Positions 42,036-57,094 of a stretch of 64,000 nucleotides of DNA are shown here, piece after piece. The notes under the pieces are model-generated. The model was given only the letters and a program-made list of their open reading frames with translations, did not search any database and was not told where the DNA came from. The position numbers and the translations under genes were made by a program. This DNA comes from Azorinus chamasolen. Lineage: Eukaryota; Mollusca; Bivalvia; Cardiida; Solecurtidae. Position 1 is the stretch's first letter, and every line of letters begins with the position of its first letter. Location: contig OY755246.1 of NCBI GenBank assembly GCA_963576725.1, forward strand, positions 75,261,467 to 75,325,466. The letters run 5' to 3'.

Positions 42036-45000
42036 TTACATCCAGAGGACAACCATCACAGGTATAATCGTGTGTACAGGGCTATATAGGGTTATACCCA
42101 AAGGACAACCATCACAGGTATTACCATGCGTACAGTGCTATATAGGGATATACGTATACCCAGATGACCATCACATGTTGAACCATGTGTACAGGGGTAT
42201 TATACCCAGAGGACAACCATCACAGGTAGTACCATGTCTACAGGCCTCTATATAGGGTTATTCCTAGAGGACAACCATCACAGGTAGTACCATGTGTACA
42301 GGGCTATATATGTTTATAACAAGAGGACAACCATCACAGGAGTACCATATTTAAAGGCCATTCTATCATATTATATAAAGAGGACAACCATCACAGGTAG
42401 TGCCATCTGTACATGGCTATGTAGAGTTATACACAGAGGACAACCATCACAGGTAGTACCATCTGTACAGGGCTATATAGAGTTATACACAGAGGACAAC
42501 CATCACAGGTAGTACCATCTGTACAAGGCTATATAGAGTTATACACAGAGGACAACCATCACAGGTAGTATCATTTTTAAAGGCCTTTATACCATAGTGT
42601 ATAAAGAGGACAACCATCACAGGTAGTGCCATCTGTACAGGGCTATGTAGAGTTATACACAGAGGACAACCATCACAGGTAGTACCATCTGTACAGGGCT
42701 ATGTAGAGTTATACACAGAGGACAACCATCACAGGTAATACCATCTGTACAGGGCTATATAGAGTTATACACAGAGGACAACCATCACAGGTAGTGCCAT
42801 CTGTACAAGGCTATATAGAGTTATACACAGAGGACAACCATCACAGGTAGTATCATTTTTAAAGGCCTTTATACCATATTGTATAAAGAGGACAACCATC
42901 ACAGGTAGTGCCATCTGTACAGGGTAATATCGGTTATACATAGAGGACAACCATCACAGGTAGTACCATCTGTACAGGGCTATATAGAGTTACAAACAGA
43001 GAACAACCATCACATGTAGTAGAATCTGTAAAGGGCTATATAGGGTTATACCCAGTGGACAACCATCACAGGTGTACAGGGCTATATGTTTATAACAAGA
43101 GGACAACCATCACAGGTAGTGCCATCTGTACAGGGCTATATAGAGTTATACACAGAGGACAACCATCACAGGTTGTACCATGCGTACAGGGCTATATAGA
43201 GTTACAAACAGATGACAACCATCACATGTAGTAGAATCTGTAAAGGGCTATATAGGGTTATACCCAGAGGACAACCACCACAGGTAGACCATGTGTACAG
43301 GGCTATATAGAGTTACACACAGAGGACAACCATCACATGTAGTAGAATCTGTAAAGGGCTATATAGGGTTATACCCAGTGAACAACCATCGCAGGTAGAC
43401 CATCTGTACATGCCTATACACAGAGGACAGCCATCACAGGTGTACAGGGCTATATATGTTTATAACAAGAGGACAACCATCACAGGTAGTACCATTTTTA
43501 AAGGCCTTTATACCATATTATATAAAGAGGACAACCATCACAGGTAGTGCCATCTGTACAGGGCTATATAGAGTTATACACAGAGGACAACCATCACAGG
43601 TAGTACATGTACCATCTGTACAGGGCTATATAGAGTTATACACAGAGGACAACCATCACAGGTAATACCATCTGTACAAGGCTATATAGAGTTATACACA
43701 GAGGACAACCATCACAGGTAGTATCATTTTTAAAGGCCTTTATACCATATTGTATAAAGAGGACAACCATCAAAGGTAATGCCATCTGTACAGGGTAATA
43801 TCGGTTATACATAGAGGACAACCATCACAGGTAGTACCATCTGTACAGGGCTATATAGAGTTGCAAACAGAGAACAACCATCACATGTAGTAGAATCTGT
43901 AAAGGGCTATATAGGGTTATACCCAGTGGACAACCATCACAGGTGTACAGTGCTGTATGTTTATAACAAGAGGACAACCATCACAGGTAGTGCCATCTGT
44001 ACAGGGCTATATAGAGTTAAACACAGAGGACAACCATCACAGGTAGTACCATGCGTACAGGGCTATATAGAGTTACAAACAGATGACAACCATCACATGT
44101 AGTAGAATCTGTAAAGGGCTATATAGGGTTATACCCAGAGGACAACCATCACAGGTAGACCATGTGTACAGGGCTATATAAAGTTACACACAGAGGACAA
44201 CCATCACATGTAGTAGAATCTGTAAAGGGCTATATAGGGTTATACCCAGTGAACAACCATCGCAGGTAGACCATCTGTACAGGCCTATACACAGAGGACA
44301 GCCATCACAGGTGTACAGGGCTATATGTTTATAACAAGAGAACAACCATCACAGGTAGTACCATTTTAAAGGCCTTTATACCATTTTATATAAAGAGGAC
44401 AACCATCACAGGTAGTGCCATCTGTACAGGGCTATATAGAGTTATACACAGAGGACAACCATCGCAGGTAGTACCATCTGAACAGGGCTATATAGAGTTA
44501 TACACAGAGGACAACCATCACAGGTAGTACCATCTGTACAGGGCTATAAAGAGTTATACACAGAGGACAACCATCACAGGTAGTACCATCAGTACAGGGC
44601 TATATAGAGTTATACACAGAGGACAACCACCACATGTAGTAGAATCTGTAAAGGTCTATATAGGGTTATACCCAGTGGACAACAATCGCAGGTAGAACAT
44701 CTGTACAGGGCTATACACAGAAGAAAGCCATCACAGGTGTACAGGGATATATATGTTTATAACAAGAGGACAACCATCACAGGTAGTACCATTTTTAAAG
44801 GCCTTTATACCATATTATATAAAGAGGACAACCATCACAGGTAGTGCCATCTGTACAGGGCTATATAGAGTTATACACAGACCATAACCATCACAGGTAG
44901 TACCATCTGTACAGGGCTATATAGAGTTATACAAAGAGGACAACCATCACAGGTAGTACCATCTGTGCAGGGCTATATAGGGTTATACACAGATGACAAC

Positions 45001-48000
45001 CATCACATATAGTGCCATCTGTACAGGGCTATATAAAGTTATACACAGAGGACAACCATCACAGGTAGTATCATCTGTACAGGGCTATATAGGGTTATAC
45101 ACAGAGGACAACCATCAAAGGTAGTGCCATCTGGTCAGGGCTATATAGAGTTATACACAGAGGACAGCAATCACAGATAGTACCATCTGTACAGGGCTAT
45201 ATAGAGTTATACACAGAGGACAACCATCACAGGTAGTACTGAGTGCAGGACTATATAGAGTTACAAACAGAGGACAACCATCACATGTAGTAGAATCTGT
45301 AAAGGGCTATATAGGGTTATACCCAGAGGACAACCATCACAGGTAGACCATGTGTACAGGGCTATATAAAGTTACACACAGAGGACAACCATCACAGGTA
45401 GACCATGTGTACAGGGCTATATAGAGTTACACATAGAGGACAACCATCACATATAGTATAATCTGTAATAGGCTATATAGGGTTATACCCAGTGGACAAC
45501 CATCGCAGGTAGACCATCTGCACATGCCTATACACAGAGGACATCCATCACAGGTGTACAGGGCTATAAATGTTTATAACAAGAGGACAACCATCACAGG
45601 TAGTACCATTTTTAAAGGCCTTTATACCATATTATATAAAGAGGACAACCATCACAGGTAGTGCCATCTGTACAGGGCTATATAGAGTTATACACAGAGG
45701 ACAACCATCACAGGTAGTACCATCTGTACAGGTCTATATAGAGTTATACACAGAGGACAGCCATCACAGGTAGTACCATCTGTACAGGGCTATATAGTTA
45801 TACACAGAGGACAACCATCCCAGGTAGTATCATCTGTACAGGGCTATATAGAGTTATGCACAGAGGACAACCATCACAGGTAGTACCATCTGTACAGGGC
45901 TATATAGGGTTATACACAGAGGACAACCACCACATGTAGTAGAATCTGTAAAGGGCTATATAGTATTATACCCAGTGGACAACCATCGCAGTTAGACCAT
46001 GTGTACAGGGCTATAGACAGAGGGCAGCCATCACAGGTGTACAGGGCTATATATATTTATAACAAGAGGACAACCATCACAGGTAGTACCATTTTCAAAG
46101 GCCTTTATACCATATTATATAAAGAGGCCAACCATCACAGGTAGTGCCATCTGTACAGGGCTATATAGGGTTATACACAGAGGACAACCATCACAGGTAG
46201 TACCATCTGTACAGGGCTATATAGAGTTATACACAGAGGACAACCATCACAGGTAGTACCATCTGTACAGGGCTATATAGAGTTATACACAGAGGACAAC
46301 CATCACAGGTAGTATCATCTGTACAGGGCTATAAAGAGTTATACACAGAGGACAACCATCACAGGTAGTACCATCTGTACAGGGCATATAGAGTTATACA
46401 CAGAGGACAACCACTACATGTAGTAGAATCTGTAAAGGGCTATATAGGGTTATACCCAGTGGACAACCATCGCAGGTAGACCATGTGTACAGGGCTATAT
46501 ATGTTTATAATAAGTGGACAACCATCACAGGTAGAACCATTTTTAAAGGCCTATATACCATATTATATAAAGAGGACAACCATCACAGGTAGTGCCATCT
46601 GTACAGGGCTATATAGAGTTATACACAGAGGACAACCATCACAGGTAGTACCATCTGTACAGGGTTATATAGGGTTATACACAGAGGACAACCATCACAG
46701 GTAGTATCATCTGTACAGGGCTATATAGAGTTATGCACAGAGGACAACCATCACAGGTAGTACCATCTGTACAGGGCTATATAGAGTTATACACAGAGGA
46801 CAACCATCACAGGTAGTACATCTGTACCGGGGTATATAGAGTTATACACAGAGGACAACCATCACAGGTAGTACCATCTGTACAGGGCTATATAGAGTTA
46901 TACACAGAGGACAACCATCACAGGTAGACCATCTGTACAGGGCTATATACAGTAACACACAGAGGACAACCACCACATGTAGTAGAATCTGTAAAGGGCT
47001 ATATTGGGTTATACCAAGAGGACAACTATCGCAGGTAGACCATGTGTACAGGGTTATACAAAGAGGACAGCAATCACAGATGTACAGGGATATATATGTT
47101 TATAACAAGAGGACAACCATCACAGGTAGTACCATTTTTAAAGGCCTTTATACCATATTATATAAAGAGGCCAACCATCACAGGTAGTGCCATCTGTACA
47201 GGGCTATATATGGTTATACACAGAGGACAACCATCACAGGTAGTACCATCTGTACAGGGCTATATAGAGTTATACACAGAGGACAACCATCACAGGTAGT
47301 ACCATCTGTACAGGGCTATATAGAGTTATACACAGAGGACAACCATCACAGGTAGTATCATCTGTACAGGGCTATTAAGAGTTATACACAGAGGACAACC
47401 ATCACAGGTAGTACCATCTGTACAGGGCATATAGAGTTATACACAGAGGACAACCACCACATGTAGTAGAATCTTTAAAGGGCTATATAGGGTTATACCC
47501 AGTGGACAACCATCGCAGGTAGACCATGTGTACAGGGCTATATATGTTTATAATAAGAGGACAACAATCACAGGTAGTACCATTTTTAAAGGCCTATATA
47601 CCACATTATATAAAGAGGACAACCATCACAGGTAGTGCCATCTGTACAGGGCTATATAGAGTTATACACAGAGGACAACCATCACAGGTAGTACCATCTG
47701 TACAGGGCTATATAGAGTTATACACAGAGGACAACCATCACAGGTAGACCATGTGTACAGGGCTATATAACGTTACACACAGAGGCCAACCATCACATGT
47801 AGTAGAATCTGTACAGGGGTATATAGAGTTATACACAGAGGACAGCCATCACAGGTAATACCATCTGTACAGGGCTATGCACAGAGGACAGCCATCACAG
47901 GTGTACAGGGCTATATATGTTTATAACAAGAGGACAACCATCACAGGTAGTACCATTTTTAAAGGCCTTTATACCATATTATATAAAGAGGACAACCATC

Positions 48001-51000
48001 ACAGGTAGTGCCATCTGTACAGGGCTATATAGAGTTATACACAGACGATAACCATCACAGGTAGCACCATCTGTACAGGGCTATATAGAGTTATACACAG
48101 AGGACAACCATCACATGTAGTAGAATATGTACAGGGGTATATAGGGTTATACCCAGTGGACAACCATCACAGGTGTACAGGGCTATATATGTTTATAACA
48201 AGAGGACAACCATCACAGGTAGTACCATTTTTAAAGGCCTTTATACCATATTATAGAAAGAGGACAACCATCACAGGCAGTGCCATCTGTACATGGCTAT
48301 ATAGAGTTATACACAGAGGACAACCATCACAGGTAGTACCATCTGTACAGGGCTATATAGGGTTATTCACAGATGACAACCATCACAGGTAGTGCCATCT
48401 GTACAGGGCAATATAAAGTTATACACAGAGGACAACCATCACAGGTAGTACCATCTGTACAGGGCTATATAGGGTTATACACAGCGGACAACCATCACAG
48501 GTAGTGCCATCTGTACAGGGCTAAATAGAGTTATACACAGAGGACAACCATCACAGTTAGACCACGTGTACAGGGTTATATAGAGTTACAAACAGAGGAC
48601 AACCATCACATGTAGGACCATCTGTACAGGGCTATATAAGGTTATACACAGAGGACAACCATCACAGATAGTACCATCTGTACAGGGCTATATAGGGTTA
48701 TACACAGAGTACAACCATCACAGGTAGTGCCATCTGTACAGGGCTATACACAGAGGACAACCATCACAGGTAGTACCATCTGTACAGGCCTATATAGGGT
48801 TATACACAGAGGACAACCATCACAGGTAGTGCCTTCTGTACAGGGCTATATAGAGTTATACACAGAGGACAACCACCACATGTAGTAGAATCTGTAAGGG
48901 GCTATATGGGGTTATACCCAGAGGACAACCATCGCAGGTAGACCATGTGTACAGGGCTATAGACAGAGGACAGCCATCACAGGTATACAGGGCTATATAT
49001 GTTTATAACAAGAGGACAACCATCACAGGTAGTACCATTTTTAAAGGCTTTTATATCATATTATATAAAGAGGACAACCATCACAGGTAGTGCCATCTGT
49101 ACAGGGCTGTATACAGTTATACACAGAGGACAACCATCACAGGTAGTACCATCTGTACAGGGATATATAGGGTTATACACAGAGGACAACCATCACAGGT
49201 AGTACCATCTGTACAGGGCTATATAGAGTTATACACAGAGGACAACCATCAAAGGTAGTGCCATTTTTAAAGGCCTTTATACCATATAGAAAGAATACAA
49301 CCATCACAGGTAGTGCCATCTGTACAGGGCTATATAGAGTTATACACAGAGGACAACCATCACAGGTAGTACCATCTGTACAGGGCTATATAGGGTTATA
49401 CACAGAGGTCAACCATCACAGGTAGTGCCATTTGTACAGTGCTATATAGAGCTATACACAGTGGACAACCATCAAAGGTAGTACCATTTTTAAAGGCCTT
49501 TATACCATATAGAAAGAGGACAACCATCACAGGTAGTGCCATCTGTACAGGGCTATATAGAGTTATACACAGAGGACAACCATCACAGGTAGTACCATCT
49601 GTACAGGGCTATATAGGGTTATACACAGAGCACAGCCATCACAGGTAGTACCATCTGTACAGGGCTATATAGGGTTATACACAGAGGACAACCATAACAG
49701 GTAGTGCCATCTATACAGGGTTAAATAGAGTTATACACAGAGGGCAACCATCACGGGTGTACAGGGCTATATATATTTATAACAAGAGGACAACCATCAC
49801 GGGTAGTACCATTTTTAAAGAACTTTATACCATATTATATAAAGAGGACAACCATCACAGGTAGTGCCATCTGTACAGGGCTATATAGGGTTATACACAG
49901 AGGACAACCATCACAGGTAGTACCATGTGTACAGGGCTAAATACTGTTATACACAGAGGACAACCGTCACAAGGAGGATAACCATCACATGTAGTACCAT
50001 CTGTACCGGGCTTTATAGGGTTATACCCCGAGGACAGGTAGTACCATGTGTACAAGGCTCTGTTATACCCAGAGGACAACCATCACAGGTAGAACCACCT
50101 GTACAGGGATATATTAGGTTATAAATAGAGGACAACCATCACAGGTAGTACAATGTGTACAGGGCCTAATAGGGTTATATCCAGAGGACAACCATCACAG
50201 GTTGAACCACCTGTACGGAGCTTTATTAGGTTATAACAAGAGGACAACCATCACAGGTAGTACCATGTGTACTGGGATATATAGGTTATACACAGAGGAC
50301 AACCATCAAATGTAGTACCATCTGTATAAGGCTCAATAGGGTTATACACAGATGATAACCACCACATGTAGTACCATGTTTACAGGGTTATATAGGGTTA
50401 TACCCAGAGGATAACCTTCACAGGTAGTACCATGTGTACAAGGCTGTAAAGGGTTATACCCAGAGGAGAACCGTCACAGGTAGTATCTTGCCTACAGGGC
50501 TCTATAAGGTTATACCGAGAGGACAACCATCCCAGGAAGACAACCATCACAGGTAGTACCATGTGTACAGGGCTATAAAGGGTTATACCCAAGTGACAAC
50601 CATCACAGGTAGTACCATGTGTACAGGGCTATATAGGCTTATATCCAGAGGACAACCATCACAGGTAGAACCACGCGTACAGGGTTAAATAGATTGATAC
50701 CCAGACGACAACCATCACAGATTGTACCATGTGTACAGCGCCATATAGGGTTATACCCGGACGAAAACCATCACAGGTAGTGCCATGTCTACAGGGTTGT
50801 AATGGATTATAAACAGAGGACAACCATCACAGGTCGGACCATGTCTACAGGGCTCTATAGGGATATACACAGAGGACAACCATCACAGGTAATACCATGT
50901 GTGCGGTGCTCTATATGGTTATACCCAGAGGGCAACCATCACAGGTAGTACCATGTGTGCAGGCTCTATAGGGTTATACCCAAAGGACAACCGTCACAGG

Positions 51001-52000
51001 ATGTATTGTGTGTATAGGACCCTATAGGGTTATACCCAGAGGACAACCATCACAGGAAGTACCATCTTTATAGGGCTATACACAGAGGACAACCATCACA
51101 AGTAGTACCATCTGTACAGGGCTATATAGGGTTATACAATGAGGCAACCATCACACGTAGTACCATCTGTACAGGGCTCAATAGGGTTATACACAGGGGA
51201 CAATCATCGCAGGTAGTACCATCTGTACAGGGTTATATAGGGTTACCATCAACCATCTAAGGTTATACCGTGTGTACAGGGCTCTATAGGGGTTTACCCA
51301 GAGGACAAACATCACAGGTACATGTAGTACCGCCTGTACAGGGCTATACACAGAGGACAACCACCGCATGTAGTACCATGTGTTCAGGGCTATATAGGGT
51401 TATACACAGAAGACAACCATCACAGGTAGTACAATCTGTACAGGGCTCTATAGGGTTATACACAGAGGACAACCACCACAGGTAGTACCATCTGTACAGG
51501 ACTCTATCGGGTTATACACAGAGGACAACCATCACAGGTAGTACCATGTGTACAGGGCTCTGTTGTGTTATGCCAAGAGGACAACCACCACAAGTAGAAC
51601 CACCTCTACAGGGATATATAACAGGGATTTATAAGATTATAAAAAGAGGACAACTACCATAGGTAGTAACATGTGTACAGGGCTATATAGAGTTACACCT
51701 AGGCGACAATCATCACAGGTAGTACCATGTGTACAGGGCTATATACGGTTATACCAAGAGGACAACCATCACATTTAGTATCATGTGTACAGGGCTCTGT
51801 AGTGTTATACCCAGAGGACAACCATCACACGTAGAACCACGCGTTCAGGGCTATATAAGGTTATAACAAGAGGACAACCAACACAGTTGGTTGACTATGT
51901 ACAGGGCTAAATAGGTTTTTACCCAGACGACAACCATCACAGGTAGTATCATGTGTACAGGGCTATATAGGGTTACATCAATAGGACAACCATCACGTGT
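42036..52000. repeat. 56-bp satellite, forward arm
   Basis: About 10 kb of a 56-bp unit: GAGGACAACCATCACAGGTA GTACCATCTGTACAGGGCTA TATAGAGTTATACACA. A distinct variant with TTTTTAAAGGCC, ATACCATATTATATAAAGAG and GTTTATAACAAGAGG recurs at irregular intervals (for example 42569, 43490, 44789, 45606, 47127, 48227, 49034), showing higher-order units of several monomers. Toward 50000-52000 the copies become more diverged and use GGGTTATACCCAGAGG. Open frames here are satellite translations. Confidence 0.97.
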
Positions 52001-55000
52001 ATGAATTTTGAAATGTGAAGTTTAAAGTGTGAAGTGTTAAGTTTGAAATGTGAAGTTTGTAGTGTGAAGTTTGAAGTTTGCAGAATGAATTTGGAAATGT
52101 GAGGTTTAAAGTTAGAAGTGTTAGGTTTTTAGTGTGAAGTTTGAATTTTGTAGTGTGAAGTATGAAGTTTTAAGTTTGAAGAATACATTTTGAAGTGTGA
52201 AGTTTAAAGTGTTAAGTTTCAGGTGTGAAGTTTCAATTGTGAAATATGAAGTTTAAAGTGTTAAGTTTGAAGTGTGAAATTTAAAATGAGAAGTTTTAAG
52301 TTTGAAATATGAAGTTTCAAGTGTGAACTTAGAAGTTTAAAGTGTTCATTTTGAAGTGTGAAGTGATGTGTTAAGTTTGAAATGTGAAGTTTATAGTGTG
52401 AAGTTTGAAGTAAAAAGTGTGAAGTTTTAATTTAAATTGTGAAGTGTTAAGTTTGAAGTTTAAAGTTAGAAGTGTTAAGTTTGAAGTGTGAAGTTTGAGG
52501 TGTGAAGTATGAAGTTAAAAGTGTTTAGTCTGAAGTGTGAAGTTTACGTGTTAAGGATAAAGTGTGAAATTTGAAGTGTGAAGTTTAAAGTGTGAAGTTT
52601 GAGGTCTGAAGTATGTTTAGTCTGAAGTGTGAAGTTTTACGTGTTAAGGATAAAGTGTGAAATTTGAAGTTTAAAGTTTGATGTTTTAAGTTTGAAGTGT
52701 GAAGTTTGAGGTCTGAAGTATGTAGTGAAAAGTGTGAAGTTTGAAGTGTGAAGTTAATAGTTTGAAGTGTGATGTTTGAAATGTGAAGTATGAAGTTTCA
52801 AGTGTTATGTTTCAAGTATAAAGTTTCAAGTGTGAAATGTTAAGTTTGTAGTGTGAAGTTTGAGAGTGCTAATTTTGTACTGTGAAGTGTGACGTTAAAA
52901 GTGTGAAGTTTTAAGTTTGATTAATACATTTTGAAGTGTAAAGTTTAAAGTGTTATTTTTCAAGTGTGAAGTATTTATTTTAAAGTGTTAAGTTTGAAGT
53001 GTGAATTTTAAAGTGAGAAGTTTTAAGTTTGAAAAATGGAGTTTCAAGTGTGAACTAAGAAGTTTAAAGTGTTCATTTTGAAGTGTGAAGTTTGAAGTGT
53101 GATGTGTTAAGTTTGAAAGTTTAATATGTGAAGTGTCCATTATGAAGTGAGAAGTTTCAAGTGTTAAGTTTGAAATGTGAAGTTTGTCATGTGAAGTCTG
53201 AAGTTAAAAGTATAAATTTTTAATTTTGAAGAATGATGTTTGAAGTGTGAAGTATGAAGTTTTTCGTAGTGTGAAGTTTGAAGTGTAAATTTTGTAGTGT
53301 GAAGTTTTTAAGCTAAAAGTGTGAAGCTATTAGTTTGCAGAATGGATTTTGAAATGCGTGGTTTAAAGTGTGAAGTTTGAAGTGTGAAATTTAAAGTGTG
53401 AAGTATGAAGTTTAAAGTGTTATTTTTTATGTGTAAAGTGGTGAAATTAATAGTGTGAGGTTTGAAGTGTTAAGTTGAAGTGTAAAGTGTTAAGTTTGTA
53501 GTGTGAAATTTGAAGCGTAAATTTTGTAGTGTGAAGTTTGAAGTTAAAAGTGTGAAGCTTTAAGTTTGCAGAATGAATTTTGAAGTGTGAGGTTTAAAGT
53601 GTGAAGTTTTAAGTGTGAAATTTAAAGTGTGAAGCATGAAGTTTAAAGTGTTATTTTTGATGTGTAAAGTGTGAAATTAAAAGTGTGAAGTATGAAGCGT
53701 AAAGTTTGTAGTGTGAAGTGTAAAGTTAAAACTTTCCAGTGTTAAGTGTTAAGCTTGTAGTGTAAAGTTTGAAGTGTTAATTGTGTAGTGTAAAGTTTGA
53801 AGTTAAAAGGGTGAAGTTTTAATTGTTGATTTGAAGTGTGAAGTATGAAATTTCAAGTGTTAAGTTTGAAGTGTAGAGTTTGAAGTGTGAAGTTCGAAGT
53901 GTATATTTTGAAGTTTGAAGTTTGTATTATGAAGTGAAAGTTAAAAATGTGAAGGTGCAAGTGTGAAGTCTGAAGTTTCAAGTGTTAAGTGTGAAGTGTT
54001 AAGTTTGTAGTGTGAAGTTTGAAGTTAAAAGTGTGAAGTTTGATTGTTAAGTTGAAGTGTGAAGTATGAAGATTTAAGTGTGAAGTTTCAAGTGTGAAAT
54101 GTTAAGTTCGTAGTTTGAGGTTTGAATTGTGAATTTTGTAGTGTGAAGTTAAAAGTGTGAAGTTTCAAGTTCGCAGAATACATTCTGAAGTGTGAAGTTT
54201 AAAGTGTTAAGTTTCAAGTGTGAAGTTTCAAGTGTGAAGTTTCAATTGTGAATTATGTAGTTTAAAGTGTTAAGTTTGAAGTGTGAAATTTAAAGAGAGA
54301 TGTTTTAAGCTTGAAATATGAAGTTTCAAGTGTGAACTATGAAGTTTAAAGTGTTTATTTTGAAGTGTTTATTTTGAAGTGTTAAATATGAAGTTTCAGG
54401 TGTAAAGTTTGAATTGTAAAGTTTAAAGTGTGAAGTTTTTAGTATGAAGTCTACAGTTCAAAGTGTAAATTTTAAGTTTGAAGATTGAAGCAATAGTGTG
54501 AAGTTTGAAGTTTTAAGTTTGATGTTTTAAGTTTGAAGTGTGAAGTTTGAGGTCTGAAGTATGTAGTGAAAAGTGTGAAGTTTGAAGTGTGAAGTTAATA
54601 GTTTGAAGTGTGATGTTTGAAATGTGAAGTATGAAGTTTCAAGTGTTATGTTTCAAGTATAAAGTTTCAAGTGTGAAATGTTAAGTTTGTAGTGTGAAGT
54701 TTGAGAGTGCTAATTTTGTACTGTGAAGTGTGACGTTAAAAGTGTGAAGTTTTAAGTTTGATTAATACATTTTGAAGTGTAAAGTTTAAAGTGTTATTTT
54801 TCAAGTGTGAAGTATTTATTTTAAAGTGTTAAGTTTGAAGTGTGAAGTTTTACGTGTTAAGGATAAAGTGTGAAATTTGAAGTTTAAAGTTTGATGTTTT
54901 AAGTTTGAAGTGTGAAGTTTGAGGTCTGAAGTATGTAGTGAAAAGTGTGAAGTTTGAAGTGTGAAGTTAATAGTTTGAAGTGTGATGTTTGAAATGTGAA

Positions 55001-57094
55001 GTATGAAGTTTCAAGTGTTATGTTTCAAGTATAAAGTTTCAAGTGTGAAATGTTAAGTTTGTAGTGTGAAGTTTGAGAGTGCTAATTTTGTACTGTGAAG
55101 TGTGACGTTAAAAGTGTGAAGTTTTAAGTTTGATTAATACATTTTGAAGTGTAAAGTTTAAAGTGTTATTTTTCAAGTGTGAAGTATTTATTTTAAAGTG
55201 TTAAGTTTGAAGTGTGAATTTTAAAGTGAGAAGTTTTAAGTTTGAAAAATGGAGTTTCAAGTGTGAACTAAGAAGTTTAAAGTGTTCATTTTGAAGTGTG
55301 AAGTTTGAAGTGTGATGTGTTAAGTTTGAAAGTTTAATATGTGAAGTGTCCATTATGAAGTGAGAAGTTTCAAGTGTTAAGTTTGAAATGTGAAGTTTGT
55401 CATGTGAAGTCTGAAGTTAAAAGTATAAATTTTTAATTTTGAAGAATGATGTTTGAAGTGTGAAGTATGAAGTTTTTCGTAGTGTGAAGTTTGAAGTGTA
55501 AATTTTGTAGTGTGAAGTTTTTAAGCTAAAAGTGTGAAGCTATTAGTTTGCAGAATGGATTTTGAAATGCGTGGTTTAAAGTGTGAAGTTTGAAGTGTGA
55601 AATTTAAAGTGTGAAGTATGAAGTTTAAAGTGTTATTTTTTATGTGTAAAGTGGTGAAATTAATAGTGTGAGGTTTGAAGTGTTAAGTTGAAGTGTAAAG
55701 TGTTAAGTTTGTAGTGTGAAATTTGAAGCGTAAATTTTGTAGTGTGAAGTTTGAAGTTAAAAGTGTGAAGCTTTAAGTTTGCAGAATGAATTTTGAAGTG
55801 TGAGGTTTAAAGTGTGAAGTTTTAAGTGTGAAATTTAAAGTGTGAAGCATGAAGTTTAAAGTGTTATTTTTGATGTGTAAAGTGTGAAATTAAAAGTGTG
55901 AAGTATGAAGCGTAAAGTTTGTAGTGTGAAGTGTAAAGTTAAAACTTTCCAGTGTTAAGTGTTAAGCTTGTAGTGTAAAGTTTGAAGTGTTAATTGTGTA
56001 GTGTAAAGTTTGAAGTTAAAAGGGTGAAGTTTTAATTGTTGATTTGAAGTGTGAAGTATGAAATTTCAAGTGTTAAGTTTGAAGTGTAGAGTTTGAAGTG
56101 TGAAGTTCGAAGTGTATATTTTGAAGTTTGAAGTTTGTATTATGAAGTGAAAGTTAAAAATGTGAAGGTGCAAGTGTGAAGTCTGAAGTTTCAAGTGTTA
56201 AGTGTGAAGTGTTAAGTTTGTAGTGTGAAGTTTGAAGTTAAAAGTGTGAAGTTTGATTGTTAAGTTGAAGTGTGAAGTATGAAGATTTAAGTGTGAAGTT
56301 TCAAGTGTGAAATGTTAAGTTCGTAGTATGAGGTTTGAATTGTGAATTTTGTAGTGTGAAGTTAAAAGTGTGAAGTTTCAAGTTCGCAGAATACATTCTG
56401 AAGTGTGAAGTTTAAAGTGTTAAGTTTCAAGTGTGAAGTTTCAAGTGTGAAGTTTCAATTGTGAATTATGTAGTTTAAAGTGTTAAGTTTGAAGTGTGAA
56501 ATTTAAAGAGAGATGTTTTAAGCTTGAAATATGAAGTTTCAAGTGTGAACTATGAAGTTTAAAGTGTTTATTTTGAAGTGTTTATTTTGAAGTGTTAAAT
56601 ATGAAGTTTCAGGTGTAAAGTTTGAATTGTAAAGTTTAAAGTGTGAAGTTTTTAGTATGAAGTCTACAGTTCAAAGTGTAAATTTTAAGTTTGAAGATTG
56701 AAGCAATAGTGTGAAGTTTGAAGTTTTAAGTGTCAAGGATGAAGTTTCAAGTGTTTAGTTTGAAGTGTGAAGTTAGAAGTGTTAGGTTTTAAGTGTGAGG
56801 TTTCAAGTGTGAAGTATGAAGTTTCAAGTGTTAATTTTGAAGTGTAAAGTTGAAAGTGTGAAGTTTCAAGTGTGAAATTTTAAGTGTGAAGTTTCAAGTG
56901 TGAAGTTTTAAGTTAGCAGAATGAATTTTGAAGTGTAAGGTGTGAAGTTTGAAGTGTGAAGCTTCAGGTGTGAAGTATGAAGTTTAAAGTGTTAAATTTG
57001 AAGTGTGAAGTGTTAAGTTTGTAGAGTGACGTTTGATGTGTGAAGTATGAAGTAACAAGTGTGACGTGTGAAGTTTGAGGAATGAAATTTGAAT
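52001..57094. repeat. GAAGTGTGAAGTTT-type satellite between inverted arms
   Basis: About 5.1 kb of short, irregular units of GTGTGAAGTTTGAA and relatives (AAGTTTAAAGTGT, AAGTTTCAAGTGT, AAGTTAAAAGTGT), with almost no C on the + strand. Within it, about 52635-54515 is repeated at 54848-56728 with a constant 2213-bp offset and very few differences. A shorter third copy of 52681-53000 lies at 54522-54840. No gene. Confidence 0.96.
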
